A stretch of 64,000 nucleotides of DNA from Sporomusa acidovorans (GTDB lineage Bacteria; Bacillota; Negativicutes; Sporomusales; Sporomusaceae). The DNA lies in contig NZ_FNAM01000021.1 of assembly GCF_900101845.1 (NCBI RefSeq), positions 37,515 to 101,514 of the forward strand, written 5' to 3'. The position numbers and the translations under genes are program-made. The notes below the pieces were generated by a model. It ran no database searches and was not told the DNA's origin. It worked only from the letters and a program-made list of their open reading frames with translations. Shown piece after piece: positions 17,694 to 26,933 of the stretch; within the stretch, counting starts at the first letter, position 1; each line of letters opens with the position of its first letter.

Positions 17694-20003
17694 ATGTTTA
17701 CAATAAATACAATTGACGGCAATAATCGGATGTCAACGCAGGACCTCTTGGAGAGGATAAATGCAGCGTTGGCCCAAGGAGAAACTGAATTTTATATCGA
17801 GGCTTCCGGTCAGCACGATATTGGCGGGCCGCTCTGGCAGCCGGAAGGAAAGCCGTTGAAGTTTCATATAAAAAATGCCGGCCAGCGGGTCGGCTCCATG
17901 TGCCTGCCGGGAACGGAAATTATTGTTGAAGGATCATCTTCTGCCGATGTCGGCTGGCTTAATGCCGGCGGCCGCATCATTGTTAAGGGCGATGGTGGCG
18001 ACACAACGGCGCATTGTGCGGCTGCCGGTACTATTTATGTCGGCGGCCGGGCAGGAACCCGTTCCGGCTCATTGATGAAGCATGATCCGCTTTATGAGGC
18101 TCCCGAGTTTTGGGTATTAAAAAATGTCGGCAGTTTTGCCTTTGAATTCATGGGTGGCGGTATTGCGGTAGTATGCGGGTATGACAGTCAGCAGTTTGAA
18201 TCGGTTCTCGGTAACCGTGCCTGTACCGGCATGGTAGGCGGAATTGTGTATTTCAGAGGTACTGCCAGTGGCATATCGGCCAAAGATACGAAAATACTTG
18301 CCCTGAATGAAGAAGATATTGCTTATCTTGATGGTAAGATGGATGACTTTTTGACCGCAATTGACCGTGCGGAGCTCCGGCGTGAATTAAGTCACTGGCA
18401 TGAGTGGCAGAAAGTAGTGCCGCTTACCTATGACGAGCGACCGAAAAAAGCCAATACCAATATGTACTCTTTCCGTACCGATGAATGGGTTCCCGGCAGT
18501 ATTTTCGGCGATGTATGCGAGGATGATTTTGCCGTAATCGGCATGATAGCCACCGGGAAATATCGCCGCCGTGTGCCTGTATGGGAAAATGGCAAATACA
18601 GTGCGCCGTGCGAATTTAATTGCACAGCCTCAATACCTTCGCAACAGCGCTTTAATTTATTGCGGGAAGGCAAAATTGAGGAAGCCTATCGGTTGGTGCT
18701 GGAATATACACCGTTTCCCGGTTCCGTATGCGGTGCCGTTTGCCCTAATTTGTGTATGGACGACTGTACGCGGAAAACAGTTGATATATCGGCTCAAATT
18801 GGAAAACTGGGCCGGTATTCCAGCGAAGCTGATTTGCCAATGCCTGAGAACAGGACCGGCAAGCAGGTTGCGGTTATCGGCGGTGGTGCAGCCGGCTTGA
18901 CGGCTGCTTGGCAACTGGCGCGTTTGGGACATGACGTAACCGTGTTTGAAGCCGACGAAAAAGTAGGCGGCAAAATGGAGCAAGTTATTCCCCGTTCCCG
19001 TCTGCCGCAGGAAACACTAAGCCGCGAAATTGCCCGCATAGAAAAAATGGGGGTTGCCTTTAAAACAGGAGTAACGGTTGATAAAGCAAAATTTACGGCA
19101 ATAAAAGACAGCCATGACGCGATTATAGTCACCACAGGCGGACATACCACCAAAGTGATTCCCTGGCCGGGACATGAACGGATCGTTAAAGGCCTTGAGT
19201 TTTTAAAGGCCGTAAACAAAGGTCAAAAACCGGAGATTGGCAAACGGATTATTGTCATCGGTTGCGGCAATTCCGGCATGGACGTTGCCGTAGGCGCGTA
19301 TGGACTGGGAGCTGAGCAAGTTACCTGTATTGACGTACAGCGTCCGGCTGCCTTTGATCATGAGATTGACCATGTTAAGTCGCTGGGGGCGGAGATACTT
19401 TGGCCGGTATTCACGAAAGAGATTACCGATCAAGGCATTATTACCCAGGAGGGCCAGTTGATTAAGGGGGATACCGTGATTATTGCCATCGGCGAGTCCC
19501 CGGATCTTAGCTTCCTGCCTGATGGTATCGAACGCGAACGCGGCTGTCTGAAACCAGCGAATAACAGCAGTATTGCTCCGGGAATTTTTACGGCTGGTGA
19601 TACCGTACGTCCAGGTAGGCTTGTGGATGCTATTGGCGCAGGACGCCAGGCTGGTTTGGCAGTGGACGCCTATTTGCAGGGTACGACCTTTACACTGGCG
19701 GAAAAGGCAAGAATTCCGGCAGGCCGGATCAGTGCGGCCTATTTTAAAAAGTGCCATAGCTGTGATGTGCCTGAGGCTAATAGCGACTATAATCGCTGCA
19801 TTAGCTGCGGTACTTGCCGGGATTGTCATATGTGCCTGAAATCTTGTCCGGAAAACGCCATCACCCGTACGGTAGGGGAAAATGGCGCCGAGTATACTTC
19901 GGATCCGAATAAATGTATCGGCTGCGGTATTTGTGCCGGTATTTGTCCCTGTGGTATTTGGAATATGGAACCAAATGCCGAGCCGCTTACTTTTTATAAA
20001 TAA
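17694..20003 (+). CDS. Fused glutamate synthase GXGXG domain + FAD/NAD(P) oxidoreductase + ferredoxin domain
   Basis: 769 residues with three parts. About 1-240 is the GXGXG beta-helix domain (the C-terminal domain of ordinary GltB). About 290-670 is the GltD-like NAD(P)H oxidoreductase with cysteine motifs around CGAVCPNLCMDDC, the FAD site VAVIGGGAAGLTAA and an NAD(P) site IIVIGCGNSGMDVA. The last 80 residues hold [4Fe-4S] motifs (CISCGTCRDCHMC, CIGCGICAGIC). It completes the synthase formed by the two upstream genes and delivers electrons from NAD(P)H. Starts 12 bp after the preceding gene with GGGGGAA as ribosome site. Confidence 0.9.
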   Translation: MFTINTIDGNNRMSTQDLLERINAALAQGETEFYIEASGQHDIGGPLWQPEGKPLKFHIKNAGQRVGSMCLPGTEIIVEGSSSADVGWLNAGGRIIVKGDGGDTTAHCAAAGTIYVGGRAGTRSGSLMKHDPLYEAPEFWVLKNVGSFAFEFMGGGIAVVCGYDSQQFESVLGNRACTGMVGGIVYFRGTASGISAKDTKILALNEEDIAYLDGKMDDFLTAIDRAELRRELSHWHEWQKVVPLTYDERPKKANTNMYSFRTDEWVPGSIFGDVCEDDFAVIGMIATGKYRRRVPVWENGKYSAPCEFNCTASIPSQQRFNLLREGKIEEAYRLVLEYTPFPGSVCGAVCPNLCMDDCTRKTVDISAQIGKLGRYSSEADLPMPENRTGKQVAVIGGGAAGLTAAWQLARLGHDVTVFEADEKVGGKMEQVIPRSRLPQETLSREIARIEKMGVAFKTGVTVDKAKFTAIKDSHDAIIVTTGGHTTKVIPWPGHERIVKGLEFLKAVNKGQKPEIGKRIIVIGCGNSGMDVAVGAYGLGAEQVTCIDVQRPAAFDHEIDHVKSLGAEILWPVFTKEITDQGIITQEGQLIKGDTVIIAIGESPDLSFLPDGIERERGCLKPANNSSIAPGIFTAGDTVRPGRLVDAIGAGRQAGLAVDAYLQGTTFTLAEKARIPAGRISAAYFKKCHSCDVPEANSDYNRCISCGTCRDCHMCLKSCPENAITRTVGENGAEYTSDPNKCIGCGICAGICPCGIWNMEPNAEPLTFYK

Positions 20004-20024
20004 AATATGCAATAACCAATTGGT

Positions 20025-20052
20025 GCCGGCGCTGAAAGCGTCGGCGTTTTCT
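20025..20052 (+). terminator. Intrinsic terminator after the glutamate synthase operon
   Basis: An 8-bp GC-rich stem (GCCGGCGC with GCGTCGGC) and a 5-base loop, followed by GTTTTCTTT. Confidence 0.75.
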
Positions 20053-20212
20053 TTAACGGAGGGAAGTATGGCTACAAGGTGGATGATGGTTGATGTACAA
20101 ATATTAAATACTTTTGTAAGTTTAAAAGAGACAATAATAATTAAGTACATCTAAGAGAGATATTATGTGTGCATAAAGAATACAAAGTAATTACAATATA
20201 CAAAATAATCTA

Positions 20213-20240
20213 TTGACATTGCAGGCGGTTTAAATATAAT
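20213..20240 (+). promoter_or_regulatory. Sigma-A promoter upstream of the decayed livJ copy
   Basis: TTGACA at 20213, 16-bp spacer, TATAAT at 20235. It drives towards the pseudogene. The 160 bp between promoter and pseudogene contain no gene I recognise. Confidence 0.7.
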
Positions 20241-20400
20241 TATAAACATAGACTTGATACCAAAAAGATCGCTGATGAGAAACATTGTGTGGATAAAACT
20301 GGCTCTGGGCCTGTAGGGGAGGGTTCACCTGACAAAGTTTATACCTTCTTTAGTAAACGTTACCTTGAGGATCGGGCAGCTGTGATTCAATGATTAAAGC

Positions 20401-21055
20401 ATGAGGAAAGCGGGGGAATTGGCTACACTGCAAATTGCCCAGGATAATAAGATCCCTGTTCTAACTGCAACCGCCACGAATCCGAAAGTTACCGTAGATA
20501 ATGGCAAAGTAAGGCCGTATGTATTCCGTGCTTGCTTTATCGACCCTTTTCAGGGCAAGGTAATGGCTGATTTCGCCACTAAAACAGTTAAGGCTAAAAC
20601 AGCAGCCATTTATGTGGATAACAGTTCGATTATTCCAAAGGCTTGGCCGATGTTTTTGAGGCATCCTTTACGCAGGCCGGCGGACAGATTGTTGCTAAAG
20701 AGGGATTCCTGCAGAAGGATACAGACTTTAAAGCAACCTTGAGCAAGCTAAAAGCCAGCAATCCCGACGTTATTTTTATTCCCGCCTACTATGAAGAAGT
20801 GGGGAAAATTGTTAAGCAGGCCCGGGGACTCGGGATTACTGCACCGCTTTTGGGTACTGACGGCTGGGATGACAGTAAACTTGTTGATATTGCCGGAGCT
20901 GCTCCGTTAAACAATGGATTTTTCAGCAATCATTAAACTTACAGGTAAGTACTGGTATTTTAACACTGGATGCCAGCCATAACCCGGTAAAGAGTGCCGT
21001 AGTTATTGAAATGAAAGACGGTAAACAAATGTTTAAAGAGAAGATTAATCCCTAG
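20401..21055 (+). pseudogene. Decayed branched-chain amino acid binding protein (livJ remnant)
   Basis: Homologous along its length to the intact livJ 350 bp downstream: both share TNPKVTVD/SNPKVTVD, FIDPFQGKVMA/FIDPFQGSVMA and KDTDFKATL. The copy has lost its signal peptide and first third, changes frame near 20640 (after a stretch equivalent to NSSDYAKG), and has an internal deletion after FFSNH that joins to the last 35 codons (HNPVKSAVVIEMKDGKQ). It ends at the TAG at 21053-21055. This is a tandem duplicate in decay. Confidence 0.88.
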
Positions 21056-21112
21056 CAAACACTGGCCGGTGTGATAATAACAAATGGAAGAATATAAAAC
21101 CTGCAATGACGC

Positions 21113-21143
21113 AAGGGATAAGGCTGCTGCCTTATCCCTTTTT
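21113..21143 (+). terminator. Intrinsic terminator after the livJ remnant
   Basis: A perfect 12-bp stem (AAGGGATAAGGC with its complement), loop TGCT, then TTT. The following bases to the livJ start (about 265 bp) hold no gene; a short repeat, CTTGCAGCG...TATGCAAG, near 21303-21327 may form a small hairpin. Confidence 0.8.
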
Positions 21144-21409
21144 ACCTGATGGACGGATGCAATTCATGTCTCCTCTCAATGGACGTATGAATGGATGTGT
21201 TGCGCTGAGAGTATTGACAGCGATGGACAGGGCAAATATAATTACACTGTATGGCATACATCTATGTGTTGTTAGTGGACACGTGTACTAACAGCAAAAG
21301 AGCTTGCAGCGTAATACTGTATGCAAGTCCATGACATTATGGGGGGCGATAATGTCACATACTCGTGCGGCGTACTCTGTATCCACGTTAAGTATTGGGA
21401 GGGGAAACA

Positions 21410-22588
21410 ATGGTAAAGACAAGATTTACAAAGCTAGTCAGTATCATGGTAAGTATACTTATGGTAGCTGGTCTTGTTGCAGGTTGCGGTAGCAGCGGCG
21501 GTCAACAGTCTGATGTAATCAAGCTGGGAGCCGACCTGGAAATGACGGGTAACAATGCTACGTTCGGCCAGTCTGCGACCAATGGGGCCAAACTGGCAAT
21601 CAAAGAGGTCAACGCTAAAGGCGGCGTGCTTGGCAAGCAGCTCACATTAATTGTAGCCGACAATAAAAGCGAAGCAGCCGAAGCCGCCAACGCGATGCAG
21701 AAACTTATTACCCAAGATAAAGTGGTAGCTGTTATCGCACCAATTGCATCCTCAAGTGTTATTGCGGCGGCCCAGGTAAATGCCGACAATAAAGTATTGG
21801 CCATCAGCCCAACTGCGTCAAATCCCAAGGTTACCGTCGATCCTAACAACGGTAAAGTTCGTGAATTTAACTTCCGGGCGGCCTTTATTGATCCGTTTCA
21901 AGGTTCTGTAATGGCTACATTTGCCCAGAAATCACTTAAAGCCAAAACAGCCGCATTGTACATTGATAATTCCAGTGACTATGCTAAGGGATTAGGCCAA
22001 TTCTTTAAAGAAACCTTTGAAAAGAATGGCGGCACTATTGTTGCTAATGAAGGTTATTTGGCCAAGGATACAGATTTTAAAGCAACGTTGACGAAAATTA
22101 AATCCCAAAATCCCGATGTAGTGTTTGTACCAGGCTATTATCAAGAGGTAGGGATGATCATTAAGCAAGCCCGCGAGCTTGGGCTTACTGTTCCGTTCCT
22201 CGGCGGCGATGGCTGGGATTCGGCTAAACTGCCGGAAATCGGCAGCCCGCAAGCTTTAAACAATACGTTCTTCAGCAACCATTATTCGCCGGATGACAAC
22301 AGTCCGGCAGTAAAAGCCTTTGTTGAAGCTTATCAGAAAGAATACAATCAGACACCAGATGCGTTTGCTGCATTGTCTTATGATGCTACGATGATGGTTA
22401 TTGAAGCCATGAAGAGAGCCAACAGTGCTGATCCTGTCAAGATTAAGGATGAACTGGCCAAGACCAAAGACTATCAGGCAGTATCCGGGTTAATCAGCTT
22501 TAATGTATCCCATGACCCTGTAAAGAGTGCCGTAATCATTGAAATGAAAGACGGTAAACAAACCTTTAGGGAAAAGGTAAATCCCTAA
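21410..22588 (+). CDS. livJ: Branched-chain amino acid ABC transporter, substrate-binding lipoprotein
   Basis: 392 residues from the ATG after GGGAGGGG. The N-terminal signal ends in the lipobox LVAGC, so the mature protein is lipid-anchored on the outer face of the cytoplasmic membrane. The rest is a type I periplasmic binding fold of the Leu/Ile/Val family (IKLGADLEMTGNNATFGQ; YSPDDNSPAVKAFVEAY). Followed by the whole permease and ATPase set, so it captures branched-chain or related amino acids. Confidence 0.9.
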   Translation: MVKTRFTKLVSIMVSILMVAGLVAGCGSSGGQQSDVIKLGADLEMTGNNATFGQSATNGAKLAIKEVNAKGGVLGKQLTLIVADNKSEAAEAANAMQKLITQDKVVAVIAPIASSSVIAAAQVNADNKVLAISPTASNPKVTVDPNNGKVREFNFRAAFIDPFQGSVMATFAQKSLKAKTAALYIDNSSDYAKGLGQFFKETFEKNGGTIVANEGYLAKDTDFKATLTKIKSQNPDVVFVPGYYQEVGMIIKQARELGLTVPFLGGDGWDSAKLPEIGSPQALNNTFFSNHYSPDDNSPAVKAFVEAYQKEYNQTPDAFAALSYDATMMVIEAMKRANSADPVKIKDELAKTKDYQAVSGLISFNVSHDPVKSAVIIEMKDGKQTFREKVNP

Positions 22589-22613
22589 TTAAGGGTGCGT
22601 TGCGTCCCCTGCG

Positions 22614-22652
22614 GCCGGGGCAGATTTTGCCCCGGCTAGCCGGACCAACCGG
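22614..22652 (+). other. Double hairpin between livJ and livH
   Basis: GCCGGGGCA with TGCCCCGGC forms a 9-bp stem, and a second small stem (GCCGG/CCGGC) follows immediately. No T-run. Such structures after binding-protein genes often protect the upstream mRNA and lower permease expression; that role is inferred. Confidence 0.55.
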
Positions 22653-22699
22653 CCCTTCAAAATATATTTAAATTTTTGAAATGGAGAGGGGAGAGCGCA

Positions 22700-23596
22700 G
22701 TGGATTCATCAAGTTTAATCGTTCAGTTTGGACAGCAGTTAATTAACGGTATTTCCCTGGGCAGCATTTATGCGCTCATTGCGCTGGGTTATACGATGGT
22801 TTACGGTATAATCAGGCTGATCAACTTTGCCCACGGTGACATCTATATGGTGGGTGCGTATGCAGGATTCTTTGCCACTACCATGTTTAACTTTTCTTTT
22901 GTTCCCGCATTAATTTTTTCGATGGCAGTTGCCGGTCTTGCCGGTATGATCATTGAAAGGGCGGCTTACCGGCCGCTCCGGAATGCGCCCAAGATTGCCA
23001 TATTGATTACGGCAATTGGCGTATCGCTTTTTTTGGAATATACCGGAATGCTGTTGGTTTCACCGCAGCCCAGAACGTTTCCGGCAATTTTTAATGCCGA
23101 TGTATATCATCTCGGTGGCTTGGTAATCAACAGTCAGCAAATTGTCATCTTAGTGGTATCCTTGCTATTAATGGTCATTCTGACCTATGTCGTAAATAAA
23201 ACAAAGATGGGAAAGGCCATGCGGGCAACCTCCTTTGATACCGACGCCGCCCGGCTCATGGGCATTGACGTCGATAAGGTCATTTCCTTTACCTTTGGTA
23301 TCGGTTCAGCCTTGGCTGCCGCCGCCGGTGTACTTGTCGGCGTCTATTATAATTCCATCGATCCGTTAATGGGCATTATGCCTGGATTAAAGGCCTTCGT
23401 TGCGGCAGTTCTCGGCGGTATCGGCAATATCCCCGGCGCTATGCTCGGCGGTACTATTTTAGGTATTATCGAAGCACTTGTCAGCGGCTTCTGGTCATCC
23501 ACATTCCGAGATGCGGCAGCCTTTGCCATTTTGATCATTATCTTACTGTGGAGACCGGCAGGCCTCTTGGGTAAAAACATCCGGGAGAAAGTGTAG
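22700..23596 (+). CDS. livH: Branched-chain amino acid ABC transporter permease LivH
   Basis: 298 residues, about eight membrane segments. GTG start 5-8 bp after a GGGGAG ribosome site; MDSSSLIVQFGQQLINGISLGSIYALIALGY reads as a typical LivH opening (first half shown in motif form: ISLGSIYALIALGYTMVYG). INFAHGDIYMVGAY is the family hallmark. Forms the membrane channel with LivM. An earlier in-frame ATG would overlap the ribosome site. Confidence 0.93.
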   Translation: MDSSSLIVQFGQQLINGISLGSIYALIALGYTMVYGIIRLINFAHGDIYMVGAYAGFFATTMFNFSFVPALIFSMAVAGLAGMIIERAAYRPLRNAPKIAILITAIGVSLFLEYTGMLLVSPQPRTFPAIFNADVYHLGGLVINSQQIVILVVSLLLMVILTYVVNKTKMGKAMRATSFDTDAARLMGIDVDKVISFTFGIGSALAAAAGVLVGVYYNSIDPLMGIMPGLKAFVAAVLGGIGNIPGAMLGGTILGIIEALVSGFWSSTFRDAAAFAILIIILLWRPAGLLGKNIREKV

Positions 23597-23606
23597 GTGA
23601 CAGGCC

Positions 23607-24575
23607 GTGAAATTATTGCAAAAAACTAAAACTGATTTAATGGCGTTAGTGGCCTGTGTGGTAGTATATGCTGTTGTGCAGGGGTTAATTATGGCAGATA
23701 TAATCGGACCTTTCTGGCTGCTTAACATTGTTTTAATTGGAATCAATATTATACTTGTTGTGAGCCTGAACCTGATTAACGGCTTTACCGGCCAATTCTC
23801 CATCGGCCATGCCGGGTTTATGGCTATTGGCGCCTATTTTAGCGCAGTGCTTACCGTCAAATTTCAGCTGCCGTTTCTGGTAGCGATTGCCGGTGCGGCG
23901 TTTGCGGCCGGTGCACTTGGGTTTGCGATCGGCCTGCCAACCTTGCGGCTAAATGGCGACTATCTGGCGATCGCCACCCTGGGCCTGGGTGAAATTATCC
24001 GTATCTGTATTCTTAACATCCAGTATGTCGGCGGCGCATCCGGTTTTATGGGCATTCCCCGTTATACCGACTTTACCTGGATATTCGCCTTTGTCGTTTT
24101 TACGGTGTTTGTCATTAAGAACTTTATTGATTCCACACATGGCCGGGCGTGTATTTCGGTTCGTGAAAATGAAATTGCCGCTGAGGCCATGGGGGTCGAC
24201 ACAACGAAATATAAGGTGTTGGCTTTTACCATCGGCGCAGCTTTTGCCGGGGTAGCCGGTTCCCTGTTCTCTCATTATTTCTATATTGCCCATCCGGCCT
24301 CGTTTACTTTCATGAAATCCTTTGATATTTTAACAATGGTTGTTTTAGGAGGTCTGGGCAGCATTACCGGCAGTATTACGGCTGCATTCCTGCTTACTTT
24401 TGTGTCGGCGGCACTGGCCAGTTACCCTGAGTGGCGGATGATTATCTATTCGCTGTTGCTTATTATTTTAATGCTGTATCGTCCGCAAGGCTTATTTGGC
24501 AATAAGGAATTAAGCCTGAAGATGTTCAGCCGCTGGACAGGAGGTAAGAAACATGGCACTGCTCAAAACAACTAA
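23607..24575 (+). CDS. livM: Branched-chain amino acid ABC transporter permease LivM
   Basis: 322 residues with about nine or ten membrane segments; contains NGFTGQFSIGHAGFMAIGAY, the LivM signature, and GGLGSITGSITAAF for ATPase contact. GTG start 10 bp after livH; overlaps livG by 23 bp. Second half of the permease heterodimer. Confidence 0.93.
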   Translation: MKLLQKTKTDLMALVACVVVYAVVQGLIMADIIGPFWLLNIVLIGINIILVVSLNLINGFTGQFSIGHAGFMAIGAYFSAVLTVKFQLPFLVAIAGAAFAAGALGFAIGLPTLRLNGDYLAIATLGLGEIIRICILNIQYVGGASGFMGIPRYTDFTWIFAFVVFTVFVIKNFIDSTHGRACISVRENEIAAEAMGVDTTKYKVLAFTIGAAFAGVAGSLFSHYFYIAHPASFTFMKSFDILTMVVLGGLGSITGSITAAFLLTFVSAALASYPEWRMIIYSLLLIILMLYRPQGLFGNKELSLKMFSRWTGGKKHGTAQNN

Positions 24576-25317
24576 ACTATCGATCGTTTTTGGCGGTCTC
24601 CGGGCGGTTTCCAACTTTGAGATGGAAATTGCTCCCGGTGAGCTGATTGGTCTGATTGGCCCGAACGGGGCGGGAAAGACAACGGCCTTTAACCTCTTAA
24701 CCGGCGTATATGAACCAACAGAAGGCGGAATTGAGTTTGACGGCAAAAGCCTGGTCGGCCTGAAACCGTATCAGATTACCCAACGGGGGATAGCGCGTAC
24801 GTTCCAGAATATTAGACTGTTTGCCGACTTAACTGTGCTTGATAATGTTAAAATCGCGTATCACTTCCATGTAAAATATGGGTTAATGGAAGCTATGTTC
24901 CGAGTCGGCCGGTATCACCGGGAAGAAGCGGAAATTGAGGAAAAAGCGATTCGCTTCTTGGAAATATTCCAGTTGGCGGACAAAAAAGACGAGATTGCCA
25001 AAAATCTTCCCTATGGCGAGCAACGCCGCCTGGAGATTGCCCGGGCGTTGGCGGCTGAGCCCAAGCTGCTACTATTAGATGAGCCGGCCGCCGGTATGAA
25101 TCCGCAGGAAACGCAGCAGCTTATGGAAATGATTCGTTGGATCAGAAAAGAGTTTAATTTAACGATTCTTTTGATTGAGCATGATATGAGTCTTGTTATG
25201 GGAGTATGCGAGCGTATTTATGTACTGGATTACGGGAGTATTATTGCGCAGGGCACGCCGCAGGAAATCAAAAATAATCCACGGGTTATCGAGGCCTACC
25301 TCGGTGAGGAGGTTTAG
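24553..25317 (+). CDS. livG: Branched-chain amino acid ABC transporter ATPase LivG
   Basis: 254 residues. Walker A GPNGAGKTT, a degenerate ABC signature (LPYGEQRRLEIARAL, usual for LivG), Walker B LLLLDEPAAGMNP and the switch histidine in IEHD. Couples ATP hydrolysis to import. GGAGG upstream of ATG within the end of livM. Confidence 0.95.
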   Translation: MALLKTTKLSIVFGGLRAVSNFEMEIAPGELIGLIGPNGAGKTTAFNLLTGVYEPTEGGIEFDGKSLVGLKPYQITQRGIARTFQNIRLFADLTVLDNVKIAYHFHVKYGLMEAMFRVGRYHREEAEIEEKAIRFLEIFQLADKKDEIAKNLPYGEQRRLEIARALAAEPKLLLLDEPAAGMNPQETQQLMEMIRWIRKEFNLTILLIEHDMSLVMGVCERIYVLDYGSIIAQGTPQEIKNNPRVIEAYLGEEV

Positions 25318-25320
25318 ATC

Positions 25321-26031
25321 ATGGCAATGTTGAATATTGATAATATAAACGTATACTATGGCGCTATTCATGCATTAAAGGGGATCAGTGTCGAGGTAAA
25401 TCAGGGAGAGATTGTTACTCTCATTGGTGCGAACGGTGCGGGTAAAAGTACGACTCTTCGTACCATTTCCGGGCTATTAAAGCCTAAATCAGGCAAGATT
25501 ATGTTTGAGGATCAAAACATTGCCGGCATAGCCGCGCAAAACATTGTTAAGATGGGCATTTCCCAGGTTCCGGAAGGCCGGCGGGTATTTGCCCATATGA
25601 CTGTGCTGGAGAACCTGGAAATGGGTGCCTATTTACGGTCAAATTCGAAAGAAATTAAGGCTGACATGGATATGGTATTCGGCCGTTTCCCGCGGTTGGC
25701 TGAACGGCGCGGGCAGCTGGCCGGTACGCTTTCCGGCGGCGAACAGCAGATGCTCGCTATGGGCCGGGCGCTCATGAGCCGTCCGCGGATCTTGCTGTTG
25801 GATGAACCATCGATGGGACTGGCACCCTTGCTGGTTAAAGAGATATTTTCTATTATCAGAGATATTAATGCGACAGGCACGACAATCCTTTTGGTTGAAC
25901 AAAATGCCCATATGGCACTGTCCATTGCCAACAAGGCCTATGTACTTGAGACCGGCCGGATCACGTTGTCTGGCGATGCTAAACAATTAGCTGAGAGTGA
26001 AGAAATCAGAAAAGCCTATTTGGGTGGCTAA
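25321..26031 (+). CDS. livF: Branched-chain amino acid ABC transporter ATPase LivF
   Basis: 236 residues. Walker A GANGAGKST, signature LSGGEQQMLAMGRAL, Walker B LLLDEPSMGLAP, and VEQNAHMAL at the switch region. Starts 3 bp after livG and closes the livJHMGF operon. Pairs with LivG. Confidence 0.95.
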   Translation: MAMLNIDNINVYYGAIHALKGISVEVNQGEIVTLIGANGAGKSTTLRTISGLLKPKSGKIMFEDQNIAGIAAQNIVKMGISQVPEGRRVFAHMTVLENLEMGAYLRSNSKEIKADMDMVFGRFPRLAERRGQLAGTLSGGEQQMLAMGRALMSRPRILLLDEPSMGLAPLLVKEIFSIIRDINATGTTILLVEQNAHMALSIANKAYVLETGRITLSGDAKQLAESEEIRKAYLGG

Positions 26032-26084
26032 GCCACTCAAATATCTAATGGCTAAAATATGTAAGCAGGGGAGTGTGTTATGCT

Positions 26085-26732
26085 ATGATCGTATCAAAAC
26101 GAATGACAGCCAATCCCACTACCATTACCTCAACGATGACTGTTGTGGATGCTTTACAGCTTATGCGCAGTAATAAATTCCGCCGCTTGCCTGTAGTAGA
26201 TAGCGGCAAACTGGTTGGCATTGTAACAGACAGAGACCTGCGGGAAGTATCGGCTTCACCGGCAACCTCCTTATCGGTATTTGAACTTAACTATCTGCTG
26301 GCCAAGATGCAAGTCAAGGATATTATGACTAAAAAGATCGTGACGATAAGTCCCGATGCTACGGTAGAAGAGGCTGCTTTGCTGATGTACAATAATAAAA
26401 TTGGCGGTCTCGTTGTCGTGGACTCCGCTCAGGCAGTTGTGGGGATCTTAACAGAAACAGACATATTTAAAGCTTTTGTTGATGCTATGGGCCTGCCGCA
26501 AGGTAAAACACGCCTGAGTATTTTGGTCCCAGACCGGCTGGGGGTTATTAATGATATCTCCGGTGTTTTTAAAGACCAGGGGGTCAGTATTGGCAGTTTT
26601 GTCAGCTATCCAACCGAGGATGACCAATATGAAATTGTTATCCGGGCTGATATCAAGGACGTAAAAACTCTTATCGATCAATTAACTGCAAAAGGCTATC
26701 CGGTTAGTCATGTTGTCCAAATCGGCCAATAA
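26085..26732 (+). CDS. CBS-pair plus ACT domain protein (AcuB-like)
   Basis: 215 residues from the ATG at 26085; a GTG 12 bp earlier is possible but too close to the GGGGAG ribosome site. Two CBS motifs (about residues 1-60 and 75-130; GKLVGIVTDRDL and VGILTETDI) form an adenine-nucleotide-binding module, and the C-terminal 70 residues form an ACT-like fold (RLGVINDISGVFKDQGVSI). Likely a cytosolic regulator sensing adenylates and an amino acid. Placed after livF, it may tune branched-chain amino acid metabolism; that is inference. Confidence 0.8.
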   Translation: MIVSKRMTANPTTITSTMTVVDALQLMRSNKFRRLPVVDSGKLVGIVTDRDLREVSASPATSLSVFELNYLLAKMQVKDIMTKKIVTISPDATVEEAALLMYNNKIGGLVVVDSAQAVVGILTETDIFKAFVDAMGLPQGKTRLSILVPDRLGVINDISGVFKDQGVSIGSFVSYPTEDDQYEIVIRADIKDVKTLIDQLTAKGYPVSHVVQIGQ

Positions 26733-26822
26733 TTTTTTTCGTATACCACAAGTAGTAAAATAACTGGGAAATTACTCGCAAAAAATTTTACACATTTTGT
26801 TTGCTATGCTAATATAATAGCG

Positions 26823-26906
26823 TAGGAACAGGCGGTCGGCTATGCTGGCGCGGCCGGGCAAACAAGCAGTAGGCGAAGCCTGCAGGACCTATAGTCCTGC
26901 AGGCTT
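26823..26906 (+). ncRNA. NiCo (czcD-type) riboswitch candidate
   Basis: Between a TATAAT (26813-26818) and the CDF exporter lies an RNA with GGAACAGGCGG, GCCGGGCAAAC, and a following AGTAGGCGAAGCC, the conserved blocks of the czcD/NiCo motif, which senses Ni(II)/Co(II) and controls CDF exporters. Its last arms overlap the terminator hairpin, consistent with metal-induced read-through. The family call rests on recalled consensus and the downstream gene. Confidence 0.72.
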
Positions 26907-26910
26907 ATTT
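26876..26910 (+). terminator. Terminator of the NiCo-like leader
   Basis: A perfect 13-bp stem (AAGCCTGCAGGAC and its complement), 5-base loop, then ATTTTCTTCTC. It ends 23 bp before the CDF start codon and can serve as the riboswitch expression platform. Confidence 0.82.
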
Positions 26911-26933
26911 TCTTCTCATTAGGAGGGAGACAT

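Noticed and set aside
19203..20150. 315-codon open frame on the minus strand
   Set aside because: It is antisense to the glutamate synthase oxidoreductase, whose motifs are unmistakable; no ribosome site or family motif.
19882..20154. 90-codon frame spanning the end of the glutamate synthase operon
   Set aside because: Overlaps the ferredoxin tail and terminator; no supporting signals.
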